From: Brevipalpus yothersi | Taxonomy: Eukaryota > Arthropoda > Arachnida > Trombidiformes > Tenuipalpidae | Assembly (NCBI GenBank): GCA_003956705.1 | Contig: QZCP01000136.1 | Span: 43,255-107,254 of the forward strand | Length of the DNA: 64,000 nucleotides | Reading direction: 5' to 3' | In this document: piece after piece, positions 13,828 to 27,150 of the stretch | How the letters are laid out: each line of letters opens with the position of its first letter | Position numbering within the stretch: the first letter of the stretch is position 1 | The notes under the pieces: generated by a model | The model's database searches: none | What the model saw: only the letters and a program-made list of their open reading frames with translations | Told to the model about the DNA's origin: nothing | Made by a program: the position numbers and the translations under genes

Positions 13828-15974
13828 TTACTTTTCCGATTCTATATTCCTTTTATGCCACCACTATTCTCTTTATCACGCTCCTTTTCAAGATTCTACA
13901 TATAGAGACCTTTATTCCAGTTTTCACTATATGTATTGCTATCTAATCACATTGTTTACCCCCATCGCTTTGACCACAATAATATATCCATTCTTTACGC
14001 TGCCTCATCCATGGACCATTGCCGCTGGCACTCATCATCTATCCCATCAGCATCACCATTATTCTGCCCCATTTCCATTAATCTTTAGTCCATCCACAAT
14101 CATCATTCAATCAAGAGTTCACATCTTTTGCTTCTTGAATGCTGTATCAGCTTTCTCTTTTATGGAGCATCGGACTGTTTGTTCTCTTTCTCTTCTATTC
14201 TCTCTTTCACTTCTCTTTTTCCAATTCTCCTCCCAGTTGATGCTAGAATTATAAGTAATATGGAGGTGAAACTGTGACCAAATCCGAATGTGCTTGTTCA
14301 GCGGATTTTCATCAGTTTGATTGTTTGTGTTGGGAAATATATATATACACACACACATATATACACAAGCCATATTGGATACCTTGACTGAATGATTGAA
14401 AATGATCGGACAAAGAAGGAGTAGGAAAAGAATTCGTCTTACAAGAGTCACAAGTTTGTCAAGATTAATCGAAATGAATGAAATATTGAGTCAATGCTCG
14501 ATCTTTTCTCCATAAAATTCATTAGAATTCTTGTCGATAACATTCGAAATGATAATGGAGAGAGAGAAAGAGAGAGAAAACTACTAAGACTATGAGTACA
14601 TGTTAGAGTAATCCGAAAGAAATGGATTGAGTAAGGCGAGAATGTCCACTGTATTAGACACTTGAATTGATGAGTAGCTTGAGAGTGGAAGAATCTTATC
14701 AAGCAAATGAGAACGATCGATTGCTTGTCATGCTTCTCTTCTAAGTTGTTTTTCACCTCTTTCAATGAGCTTTTCCTCTCTTCTCAGTTTTCTCTCTCTT
14801 TCTATCATACAATATAATCTTATGAATGAGCATGTTACCAAGACATGGGTTTCAAATAACATCAGTTATAGTCGATAAGATAGGAGGAATAGCAGCTTCA
14901 CTTTCTCTCGCTTCGCTAGAATGAACAGACAAAAATTTTCATCGTCTTCCATCAGTTGTTTTAACACGATATCAAGAAAATCGACACCAAAAACTCTTCA
15001 ACTCAAAAACATTGTCTAATCAATATCAGATAAGGTAGATAAATTGCCGGTTGACATGTTTTTGTTTACGAGCATTGATTGGCTTCATGAAACGGTGACA
15101 TTTTCTTCCTTCTATGATAGGAATGCTATATATACCAGGGAATCTTCTGCATGATAAAAAAGGAACAATCAACCTGAGAAGCAGAATTCAAGCTTTTTTC
15201 TTCTCTCAATGTTAAGTTTTACCAAAAGAAAGTTTTTTCTTCTCAAGCTTCTCACTTTGGTGAACTGTGAGAGTGATATATTGTGTCGAAGAATTGCTAT
15301 GTATGAGGCACTTTTTTGGAAGTGTATTCTTGTCTCGATCTGATTATAATCTCATGAAAAGTATTGATACATTTATTGCTGGAATAGAATCGAGAAGATG
15401 AAAGAGAGAAAGAAGCAAGATTGTGATCATTAAGGGAATCTCATCTACAAGGAAGATCCCAGAAATGTTCAAGATGGCTGCGATTCTTAACGTCTTTTGA
15501 CACTAGATAGGCCTCTTTGATCACATCTAATCACGTTCAAAATCACCAAGATGATGCAACTATCATGGCAGTATCTTGGGGTATGATTTAATGGCCTTCA
15601 TTCAAACTGATTTATAAACGGTTATACATATGATGAGTATACTCTTGGGAGAAGATTCTCTTCTTACTACTACTCTTCTTCTTCTCCCTGGATAGAATAG
15701 GCAGTAGCATCGAATCTGGGATCCACAGAATACACGATGCCCTAAATTTTATATTATTGCTCGATGACTTTGATTTAATAAAAGATACATCTTATCGGTT
15801 GAAACTGAAACTTCAACTTGTCACGAATATTATTACTACTGTCATATGGGAAAAAGAGAGAGAATAAATGATATTCCAATCGATAGGGCAATACTTACCA
15901 TTTGGGTATAAAGTAGAGGCGTGATTCAAGATTAGATAAAAAATTATCGTACCAAATAGCGAATCAGATACCAT
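4377..15974 (-). CDS. Sidestep-like Ig/FN3 transmembrane adhesion receptor, 11 exons
   Basis: Predicted 723-residue type I membrane protein. Exons in coding order: 15899-15974, 12621-12965, 11709-11819, 11070-11273, 7446-7590, 6899-7050, 5673-5972, 5014-5569, 4801-4886, 4542-4687, 4377-4427. All have AG/GT ends and the frame closes across every junction (2172 nt). Residues 1-25 are a signal peptide. Ig1 (Cys39, Trp54, Cys121) is V-type with ...DDGIYFCRID; Ig2 starts PPTKL..GPFNEGE (Cys173, Cys226); Ig3 has GSRPPAIITWHL (Cys270, Cys323); Ig4 begins SPVC and has Cys369 and Cys424. FN3 is about 445-540, TM about 576-605, and the cytoplasmic tail ends in STPV, which fits a class I PDZ ligand. This order and these motifs match the arthropod Sidestep family, which binds Beat proteins in axon guidance and synaptic partner choice (known). 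Most introns are phase 1. Intron 1 (2.9 kb) holds a long (CT)n tract. The exact paralogue is not assigned. Confidence 0.88.
7226..7331. repeat. (CT)n microsatellite in the intron between exons 5 and 6
   Basis: About 100 bp of CT dinucleotides with a few interruptions (GT, TT), inside the intron of the Sidestep-like gene. Open frames through it encode only Ser-Leu repeats and are not genes. Confidence 0.95.
8384..8445. repeat. (GA)n microsatellite
   Basis: About 30 uninterrupted GA units in the large intron between exons 4 and 5 of the Sidestep-like gene. Confidence 0.95.
9626..9675. repeat. (CT)n microsatellite
   Basis: About 25 CT units in the same 3.5-kb intron as the tract at 8.4 kb. Confidence 0.95.
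13758..13825. repeat. (CT)n microsatellite
   Basis: About 33 CT units in intron 1 of the Sidestep-like gene. Confidence 0.95.
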
Positions 15975-18900
15975 GGATAAGTGGAGTGGGTATAAATCTT
16001 GATTCGTGAATTAAATGTGAATATAGAAGATTGACAGTGTGTCACATGGAATAGATTTTCAGTCTCACCAGACATCAGTCCTGCGAAGAGGGAAAGAGAG
16101 AAAGAGAAAAAGAAAAAATTCAGATGAGAAGAAAAAAGTGAATTGAGAATAAATCGATAAACTGGAAGAGAATTTCAAATAGGACTATTGGTGCTTTGAG
16201 GCGATGAAAACGATTGTTTATGCGATCAATTTGCATGAATTTAGAGATGTATTTTACTAGCAGCAATTTCAGTTTGAATTTTTTTCACTCAAAATATCAT
16301 TCCAATTCAGTCTACAATCTAACCAGCGAGACAAACACAATATATCAGAAAAGGAGAAGTAAATCCTCTTCAAATTGTATAGCCGGGCAGAATATCTTCT
16401 ATCCACTCATTTCTATTCTTTTTAAAATTGAATTTATCGAATGATAACCGATTAAATAGAAAACTATTCTGTATTCTAATATACTGACATGATAGTTCAT
16501 TTTCATATTCTGAGATATCTTACGATAACCTTTCAGGCAGAGCCTAGTAAACCCAGTAAACTAGCGCACATGGACTTTCCATCAGCCTATACCATCTGAA
16601 ACCCAAGAAGCCCTTCTTATCGTCAGAATTTTCAATCCGTCACATTTACAGGTCTTCTCATTTTATGGAGAGGTCTAAGTCAAATTCTGTTGATTTGAAG
16701 CTGTGTTATTGAGACTGAGAGCTTCACATTTTTTTGGATCCAAATGAACTTCTTCGGATCAATCCTTAATGACGTTTACTCAGAATATGATCATATTTAG
16801 CTTTCGGGAATATTGGAAGCTGACACCTGTGATCAGTCTGAGGTCATCTCAAGTTGTATCACTTGAATATTTTAGTTTTTTCTTCAAGTATCATTAATTG
16901 TTCAATGGATATGATCAGTATTGATTTCACAATATTTGAAATTAGTAGCTAAATTTGTGAGCTTAACCAGATGTGCAGTTTGAATATCAGATTATTTTCC
17001 CAAATGAATTGAATTTTGAAATGAGAGAATTCATAATATCTGAAAGTTTACAAGTCTTGAGAGCATATACATACTGTATATATAGTCAAAGATTATAAAA
17101 AAATTGAGACAAAACTTTCATGATATATGAAGAGGAAGAGAGTTACTAAAAACCACCTTTGAATAGCAATTCATTTGAAACTCTGAAAACATTGATCAAG
17201 AATCTGCTTGTAAATTCAAACTTTTTTTGTGAAACTTATTCCAACTTCATTCATTCATTCCATTTGATTTGAGTTCTACCATGAAGAATGGAGAGAGAGA
17301 GAGAGAGAGAGGAGAAAAGGGTTCTTCATCTTACAACTTCATCTGCTTGGGAATCTCACTTCATCTTCTTTTGTAGGGTAAAGTAAGCAATTTTCTTGGT
17401 GAGAATAATGAATGAACTCAATTTTCTTCTACTGAAAGAAAATTGGCCAGATGCAGCAGATGTCTGGTAAGATTAAATCGCAGTTTATCTTCAAATACCT
17501 AAGTTTCACTGTGAAAGTTTGAGTATATTTACTTGCATGTACACATTCAGAGACAGAATTTGAATAGATCATCATCATGCATGGGAAGAGATAGAATAAA
17601 TGCTGGATGAGGAAGAGGATGAGATTAAGATTAAGTTCACCTCCAAGTTATCAGTTCATACATAGGAATACAGTAGTTGGTATTGCTCGCTAACATTTTT
17701 TCATTCCCCTACATTGTGAGCTTCATCAAATTTTATCTGAGGAATTTGCGAGACTATTAAGGATTTGAGATGGAAGCTCATCTGATATCACGAAAACAGA
17801 CCTTCGTTGAGCCAATATTTGAAAGGTTTATCATGTGAAAAATATTACCTCAGTAGAACTCAAGGCAAAGAAAGATTCCATCTGAGAAATTCCATCTTTC
17901 GATTAATTCATCAACCTATTGGTGCTATATTTCATGATGAGATAAGAAAACATCAGCATCGAACCTGGGCAATTCTCACTGTATTGGGTTTGGAAAAACA
18001 ACTTCTCCATCTGTGTTCTCATAGCTCTCAGGTAAAAGATGCTATGGATGTTCATCATCCATAAGAGGACGGCACGGATAGAGAGAGAGAGAGAAAGAAA
18101 GAGAGAGAGAGAGATGAGATAGTAGATCATCAGTTTGGAGAGGGCTTCTGTATGTATGTCTCATGATAGTTCTACTGAAGAAGAATAACATCATTCATAG
18201 GACTTGAGCCTCATTTGCTGAACCGATGAGATGGAGAATGGAGAGAGAGAGAGAGATGGAGAGGAGGATGACAGAGCGATATCAGTGAACGTTATCTGTT
18301 CTCATGATGATAATTTAGCATCGCTATCATCAGAATGTTGTCATCCCATTTTGTGAGAATAATCAGACTGAATTGATGCTGAATGAATTGGAGTGAAGAA
18401 AGAGAGAAAGAGAGACCAATGAAATGAGAGAGGCAAGCTGAATGTTTTAGGATGACCAGAACGAAGCTTCCACCAAGATGTGGTGTGAGAAGTGTTGTTG
18501 GTGTTGTTGCTGATACGAGGGCAAAGTGTTCTTCATTGATAGAAAGTGGTGAGGTCAAAGCATTCTACCAAAAAAGCATATACACACATACAAACATACT
18601 TACATGCAGGCAAAAAGTGTTGTTCCTCAGAATGAAGAAGAAGGAGAAGAAGCGCAAAAAACTATTACTATTTCATGTCAATTCAGTGAATAGAATGAAT
18701 TCATAACCACATCGCTCGAGGACAACTTGACAATTCATTATCGGATAATCTTGTTATGGTGAAATGCACAAAAAAGACAAAGAAGGATTCCCAGCGCTTT
18801 TGGAATGATATGCATTTGAAGCTTAGTCAGCAGATATTCAATCAGAGGACCCTAAATTTGCTGCAAATTTGGTGGCATTAAATAGAAAAATTGACTTTAT

Positions 18901-19872
18901 CAGCTTCAAAACGCATCTCATTTCTCAGCCGAAGTCTTTTTCAAGATGCCTTTGAGAAAGAGAGAGAGTTGTATGTGGAAATCTTTGGAAAGGTCCAATT
19001 TCATAGGGACATGATATGGTCGAGTAATAATTCCTCGAAGGAATAGCTAATGACAAATGCGATTTCACAATCAAGAGAACAAAATTTATGAGCAAGTTTT
19101 GGTTTCGAAATGTTTAGAGACTAGTGGCCACTATTTTTCATGCCTCAAAGCATTGTGTGCTCCCAGCTTGAGCTAAGACAATGCTCTTCCCAGCATTTCA
19201 TGGGGCTTGATTCTCTTCTCATTCTAAGCCTAATTTCTGATGCTAATATTCTTGATCATGAAAAGGAGTACTAATGATTGTCTTGAGAGAGCTTGGTTCT
19301 TCACCAATTTACGGTTACATTATAATCAACCACTTCATCGATATCTCTGAATCTAGAATTCTTTACATTTTCTACTTGGCGCTTCATTTCGGCACTGTAG
19401 GAATAATTGAGTCTCAGCTTATTTATTTCTATCTATAGATTCATGAATGCTCAGATTCCAATTTTGAAAGAGAAAGTTAATAGATACATTAGATCATGAT
19501 TTCATATTTCCATACACAGTAGATCAAAATGATAGTTTGCTAGTATGATGATGATAATAGCATCTTCTTTCAGTTTCATGAGAGCTGGAAAATGGGAATT
19601 TTTTTCTCCCTGGCGATGTAGCATACATATATCTCGAGAATCCATTCAAAGAAGCTCAATGATGCAGTGAATGGATACAAAAATTTAATTTCAAACAATA
19701 TCAACCATATACCTCATCTGAGATTGAGAATGTCTGCGCCACAAAAATGTGGGATATTTACTACCGCTCTTTCACCAAATTGATGTGAGGATCACTTTCA
19801 TACGCTAAATAGGGGAACATAGATACAGTAAACCCTATAAAATTATAAAGCATGGATTTGGTGTGATTATTT

Positions 19873-19904
<32 letters not shown>

Positions 19905-22178
19905 CCTCTCTATCTCTATTTCTCTCACTAAATGGTCATATCTAACCGGTGAACCTTCAGGTAATCAAATCGACGGCCCGTAAACATGGCATCGAATAAG
20001 TTATGGTGAAGAGAGATTGTGATTATGTATCGGCATACATCTACTGAGCCTGTTATCATCATCAAGCTTCTACTGGAATACATTCATTGGATTCTCTCTA
20101 GTAGGTTTTATGTTATATGCCTCTCTCATTTTTACGTGTGAAGATACTTTTTTCACTTCTTCCTCCTCTGTCTGACTCCTTTCCTTCTACCGTACGCTCT
20201 TTGGAAGGGGGACAAAGTCTGGAGAATAGAATATATACATGTACATACATATACCTACATGATGCTTGGTCTGTATGTGTGTGTGTGTATGCCTGAATTT
20301 AATAATAATCTTCCACTCAAAAGCGATGAATCAAACAGCAAGTGCCAACTCATTAGAATAGAATAAGAGAAGCAATGAAATGCAGAATAAGCAGCCATCA
20401 AGAGTATTCCTTTCCCTATTCTGACATGATTTGAGTATCATCTTTTTTTATTTCTTCTCTCTCTTTTTCTCTTCCCTGCTGATCATTAAAGGCAAAAAAG
20501 AGAAGAATAACGTTTCACACCCAAAATTTTTACCGTTCTCTTTCTCTTTCACTCATCCTGGTGACACGAGAAAACGTTCATCACAGAGCGTTCATCACTT
20601 CTTCAATTTCCTATTTGTTCACCGTTTTCATCTACTAAGAAGAATTGCTTGCCCCTTATATTCCTTCTTCCTCTTCCTCCTTTCTCATCATTATTTTACG
20701 CCCTTACCATGTCATGTAAGTGTGAGTGTTTCGCATTTTATCGCATTTCGATGAGAGTCGAAGAAAAAAATCTCATCTAACCATGCCATTGGTGCAACTT
20801 AAATTGATTGTTGACATGTTTCAAAAGGATATTAATCTTCTCAACATTCAGTAATGTTTTCCACTTATTCAATTGGCTTTTCCACTTTCTATACTTATGG
20901 TTACTCCTTTCTCACATGTGAAATTTGAACACACAGTATTCTTCGTTTTTGTCTATTGTGGGTATTCGCTTCATCCAGAATGGCAGAGAACATGGTTACA
21001 TGATGATTATTGCCAACTATTTACAATCGTTGAGAATTGAGCTTGGCTGGAGAGTTTCACAGAAAAAGTATTCCTGAAGATTTTTGAAAGTTAGACTTGA
21101 TTCGCTAGGAATAGAAAGAAAATAGATAACTTATTGAATTATCATGACCTTTCCGGCTTAATGTAAGTGAGTGAATATTCCTTTCCCAGTGGATATTTGA
21201 AAATTTCTTGTGAAATGAAAGAACCAGAATGACCATTGTTGAGCAATAACATTAGTTTGACTACTGTCTGATCCACCAAAATGGAACTTTTTCATCCCAA
21301 ATGTTACTATGAGAATAAAATCAAATGTTGAAGAAAATTATTTCTCTATTCAAACTCAGTTTGAACTTTTTTTGAGGCTCCCAATACTGATGTACTTGAT
21401 GTATATCCACTTTATCTTAACTTCATTCTAATAGCTATCTGATGGACGAGTGTTGACAAGAATAGATAGTCTAGTAGTTCTCAAATTCTCATGAGATTGC
21501 TAGAGAAGAAAAAAAATTCAATGTAAGAGGCTTGAATATTCCTCGGAATAATATAGCTTCAAATATTTCCATCTTATTACCCAGCAAGATCAGCCCTTCA
21601 TGACCACTGTCCAAGGCACCTCGAGAACATCAGTTATTCAACTGAATATCAGACCATCAATTTTAACCAATCAGATTATATGCTATGGCCAGAACTATTT
21701 TATCTTCATAACCTCTTATTCCCAGCTTCATTCAGTGAAGCTCAATTTCATTTTTCCTAGGAAAAAAGCTATCCAATTGCGTTGAATGGAACAAAATCAT
21801 ACAATTTTTTGTGGATAGAAAAGGAAGCAGGAAAAATGATGATATAACTCAATTTTCTCTGTAGTTGCTCCAAATTATTCTAAAATTTTGATGCTGCTGT
21901 CAAGAGTATACTCACATGCACACACACACAATAATGCACCAATAAGGCACCAAAATCGCAAAGTGTCTACAATAATAGTAATGATGACAATATCAACGTA
22001 AGAGAAAAAGAGGTTGGAATAACTGTCTCATTTTTTTCTATTATTCCAAGATATTGAACTCATATTCCAATATCAAGTGGTTGCTGTGATAAAAATTTTT
22101 CCTTTCCCTATCATATTTTGTGGTTTGAGTTTTATTTTGGGAATCTCGTGTTGAAGACATTCACTTTCACTTTTTTCC

Positions 22179-22182
22179 TCTT

Positions 22183-22231
<49 letters not shown>

Positions 22232-22233
22232 TT
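22179..22233. repeat. (CT)n microsatellite
   Basis: CT units with two TT interruptions, intergenic. Confidence 0.9.
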
Positions 22234-24590
22234 CAATCATGACTTAAGATCATTATCTGTCGGCCACAAATCACTCGCAAGGCAACCACAAGCAAGCGAG
22301 TAGTCATGATAGATTGGAATAGATTGAAAATAAATGAGGATATTTTTGGAAATTGAATTTTTTGAAACTGGCAAAACAAATGAAATATGGCGATAGTTTA
22401 TCACACATTCAATTACATTGATTCAATTCAAGTGGCATACTCAGTCGTGAAGTGTGTTTGTGTGTGTATGTGTATGAGAGAGGAGAAAAAGAAAGAAGAG
22501 TAAAAGGAGAGTGATAAAAGAATACAGGAAGAAGAATGTTGGACATGAGATAGAGAGAATAGAAATGGATAAAAAATCGAAATGGATCATAAAATACATG
22601 TGCTCATGGAAGATTTTCTTTCTCTCTCTCTCTTTTTTATTCGCTCTCTTATTGGTAAGTTTCTTCAATCTTTCTCTCTATCCTCACACTTTGGCTTACA
22701 GTATCAAAAAGCATTGGTAAACCATGTGTGTAAGCCTTTATACTCAGCAGTATTCCCATACTCAATATAACTTGTACTTGTCTATCCATGATAGAAAAGA
22801 ATAGGAAGAGAAAGAGAAAGAGAAACCATCAAACAGTATCAACGAACCTATCGGTGGTCTATCAATATTAGGCTGAGCTGAAATGTCAGTCTTAGGGTTC
22901 CAAGAGACTCATCATGCGTCTATTGGGTGAGTGTTTTTGGGCTTATTAGGAAGAAAAAGAGAGATATGAGAAAGAAAAACAATAGTAGAAGAGGTAAATC
23001 GTAGTGTAAAAAAAGCGAGGGGAGAGAGAAAGAAAGAAGAAAAAAATGATCTAAGAAGAGAAAAGATCCACTTATGAGTGGAAACTAAGAGTGGTGGAAA
23101 AAAGATGATGATAAAGTGGAGCATTCTATAGTGTGAGATCATCATGGATTGTCCTTACAATATATGTTCAACGGTATGATGGAGAAAATATTGCTCAAAA
23201 GTATCATACATGACGTTTAATATCTTTCCCTCTCTCTCTCACTCTCTTCCAGTCAATCTGGTGTCTATTTTCTCAGATTTTTGTCGCTTCTCTCTTTATC
23301 TTACACTTTTGCTTGTCTCTCATCAGGCTCAGTATATGATGGTCGGGAATACTTTGCAATTGGTCAAAAAAAGTTGGAAATCTAGAGGAAAGGAAGAGGG
23401 TTGATAAAATGATAAAGAAGAGGAACATCTCCACTCCAGGACAGGAATAAGCGGCGCATTCTTTTTCCGGTCACTGAGCTGTTCATACTGAAGATGCGAA
23501 CATTTCTCTTTACGACAAAGTCATGAGAAAATATTCTTATGCTTATTCTACTGTAACATTCTACTGAACCCATAGACATTTTTCTTTTCACCAAAATAAT
23601 ACATTCTCCTATGGTAAGTCGGAAATACGTCAAGAGTTGGAAGACAATCATTTTGCATTCTTGCTTGTCCACTTCAAGTAGCCAGCATATTTCCCCATCT
23701 ATTCACACTACAATCCCTACATTCATGTTTTAGAATAGAAGTAGTACAAACAATATGTCTTGCTCATGAATCGCTACACTATCTTTCGTTTCAATATGTA
23801 TCCAGGATGTGGGATATGATTCTGAGAATCGGTGACATGTTCTCATGAGAGTAATGTCATACATATAAGCAATATCTGAGCAATTATCACCTAGAGAAAA
23901 TAGCAACAATTCTGGCTGCTTTTGATGAAAAATGATCGGTCAGCAGTTGAGAAGGATAATCGACGAATATGGAAAAGAACCTTATAGAGAAAAACTTTGA
24001 AAGATAGTAGGCCCTAATATAATTCTTTTGGAAGTTAGAATTTCGATTATTTTGAGAGATCATCTGAGAAAAGTCAAGAAATAATGTTACTGCTTTGAAC
24101 TAGATGATTTTAGACAAAAATTGAATCAATAAATCGAGTGGGAACAAACGAATGCATCATTGGTATCTGAATCATGGGAAGAAAGCAGTATACCTCACAT
24201 ACTGTAGAACGAATCATCAGGAAAAAGCAAGTCCAGTGAGTGAGGTAGATAATTTTTTATCCAAGACAGAAAACCTTTTTCGCAAGTCCCACACGAGCCC
24301 AAGATCGTTTCATATATATATTTTTCTTCCCCTTAACCAAAAAGCTCACAGACTTTTGGTCCAATTATTTTTTCTTACTCTTTTCATGCTCATTCTTTCT
24401 GAGACTGATTTTTATTTGCTCGACTCTCTGTACGAAAGTAAACTTTTTGTTCCCTTCTCTTACTTCCAGCCACTAGCAAGGGAAAGTTTTTATTTCTACT
24501 TCCGACACTGTAATTAGGTTATCCAAGCTAGCCCACATGGTTGATGTCCATCGAAGTTGAATTTGTCTCTCTCTATGATAACATGGAGAG

Positions 24591-24595
<5 letters not shown>

Positions 24596-24658
<63 letters not shown>
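24596..24658. repeat. (GA)n microsatellite
   Basis: About 30 GA units, intergenic. Confidence 0.95.
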
Positions 24659-24660
<2 letters not shown>

Positions 24661-25204
24661 TAAGAAAAAAGTACGGAACAAATGCATTTGGTATTTTTTT
24701 CTGATAAGAATCACTGAGGATTGACTTGGAACACTTGATTGTCAAGTAAACAGTGTCATTAGATATATACAAACTGCCGGTTGACATGTGAAATCAACTT
24801 AAAATAATCTCAAAGTACCATTTATCTAGTGTGCCAACAAGGCCCCTTCTCAATGGGGGCTTGGATGGATGGATGGATACGTATATATATATATATTTCT
24901 ATCTGTGGAATGGCTTCTTTCAATTTCTTTGTTCTTTCATGTCCATCTTTATACACTTTATTGGTTCACTTTATTCCAACATCTTTTACTGGGCTAATTT
25001 CCTGTCTGATAGAGCAAACGAGTTATTCTTCCGGCAGTTACAGCCTTATATCCACATGAATCCCATCATGTTGGTCATCCATCATCATTGATTCATTTCT
25101 TCCTAGTAGCTTACATAGAACACTGATTCTATCCTACTATCAAGGTGTATTCCTCGAGATTGATTCGTTGACTCGCTAAAATACGATACAAATGCACTAG
25201 CATC

Positions 25205-25207
<3 letters not shown>

Positions 25208-25253
<46 letters not shown>

Positions 25254-25293
25254 NNNNNNNNNNNNNNNNNNNNNNNNNNNNNNNNNNNNNNNN

Positions 25294-25359
<66 letters not shown>
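25208..25359. repeat. (CT)n microsatellite containing an assembly gap
   Basis: CT repeat on both sides of a 40-N gap (25254-25293). The true tract length is unknown. Confidence 0.95.
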
Positions 25360-25362
<3 letters not shown>

Positions 25363-27119
25363 TCTTCCTTTATTTCTCCTTCTCTCTTCCTCTCTGGTCC
25401 ACTTCATACTGTGAGTATCATGTAATGGAATAAAACACATCAATTTGACCAGATAAACAGAATGTCATAGATAAGTGGCTATTGTATTCTTCCAACTGGC
25501 CTAACAATCGAAGAGGCTAGCATGATGCAAAAATTCAATTTATTATGAATGAAAATATATACTCCCATACAGAGAGTTACCATGATTAGACGGCTGTATT
25601 AGAATACCGAACAAGCATTTGAGAGTACCTGAGAGCAATGTACTCTGGATAGTTAGAGGTAGACCTTACAATATCGAAAACTAGAAGTGAGGATTTCGAA
25701 ACACCCGAAGAAAGTGTTAAGGAAAAAGAAATTTTGAAGAATGAAGATTTCTATGAGCATGGACAAAGAATTTGTCTTAGCCAATATAATGAATTGGTTT
25801 CGCAACGTTGAACACTGAAAGATGCCTCTTCAAATGGCCATACACACACACATACACATAATACTACTCGACCCTTGATGCTCTATGGACTTTGTAAGCC
25901 TGTTTTATAAGCTTGGACAGTTTCAATTGATGCTCGCATCAATGGTCAACAAAGCAAGTGATTATGACCCAATAGAGACTGGGACCCTGCTAGTGAGTAT
26001 ACCACAGATCAAAAGCTTTGTACTCCCAGTAGCTTTGATCTTCTCACAAGCCTTCTCTTTCGTTCCCTTCTACTTTGTCTCTCTTTCTCTATTGTTTGCA
26101 GTACACCCGAAACCTTTAGCTCTCATCACTTGATCATCCATCCAGCATCCGCATCCTTTTCCCGTCTCACGGACCATTCTCATCATATCTGGTTCATTTT
26201 CAGCCCACACACACATATATATGTATGCTTTTGCTTCGTAACCTTATTCTTATTCTCCTTCTCTCTCCCTTTTATATACACATCACATTGATTTGGAAGA
26301 GCTTCTCATCTCTCTCTCTCTCTTCTCCTTTTGATCTCTGTTCTCACCTTTTTCATGAACCCAAAATCTTCAACATCTTCGCGTGCTGTCTTCTCACTTG
26401 TCCAATAGACTCTTTCTACATGGACTCTTCATCTTCGTTTATCCTTTCATTTATTTTCGTACACACACAAGAAGATGCTGAGATGAAGATAAAACCGTAT
26501 GATGAGGAGAGAGAGAGAGAGAGAGAGAGAGGAGATCTTTTCATTTTGCTTCTCATCAAATGAAGCCTTCATCATCTTATTTCTTCCACTATTTTCTCCT
26601 CTTGGTTTTCGCTTTCATCTTCGATCCTCTTACATTGTTACTGTTCCATACCGAGATAAGCTCTCGCTCTCTCCTTCGATAGATTGATCCTAATCTTGAT
26701 GTACACCTTTAATCAAATCGATCATCAAGAGAGGATCGATACATAAAGGTCACAGGAAAGAAAAATTTGATAATAAAAAATTGAAAAGAATCAAGATTTT
26801 TGGTCTCAATTCGATCGGTTCTGTGGTAACTACTCCACAAATTCTTTTTTCATCCAATACTCACATAAAAACTTTACTCAATTATTATCTGATCACTGAG
26901 AAGAATAAAAAGCTTACACAAATCCTGTGATTAATTTTCACAATTCTATCTGACTTTCATCTTCCATTGATCTTACGTTGATTTTTTCCTTCTTCTTTGT
27001 CTTCTATTCACGGATCAATGTGTCTTAATCTAGTCACAATTAGTGATTGCTTGGATTTCGCAACTGAACAGCGACAGTATTTGAGAAGAACTTATCATGA
27101 TTCTTGTTCAAGAACAGTT

Positions 27120-27150
<31 letters not shown>

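Noticed and set aside
17807..18064. 85-codon plus-strand frame
   Set aside because: No motif, no splice context that extends it, and stops in flanks; likely chance.
24473..25443. Frames of about 100 codons through the CT/GA tracts
   Set aside because: Dinucleotide repeats are open in several frames by nature; the non-repeat parts show no motif.
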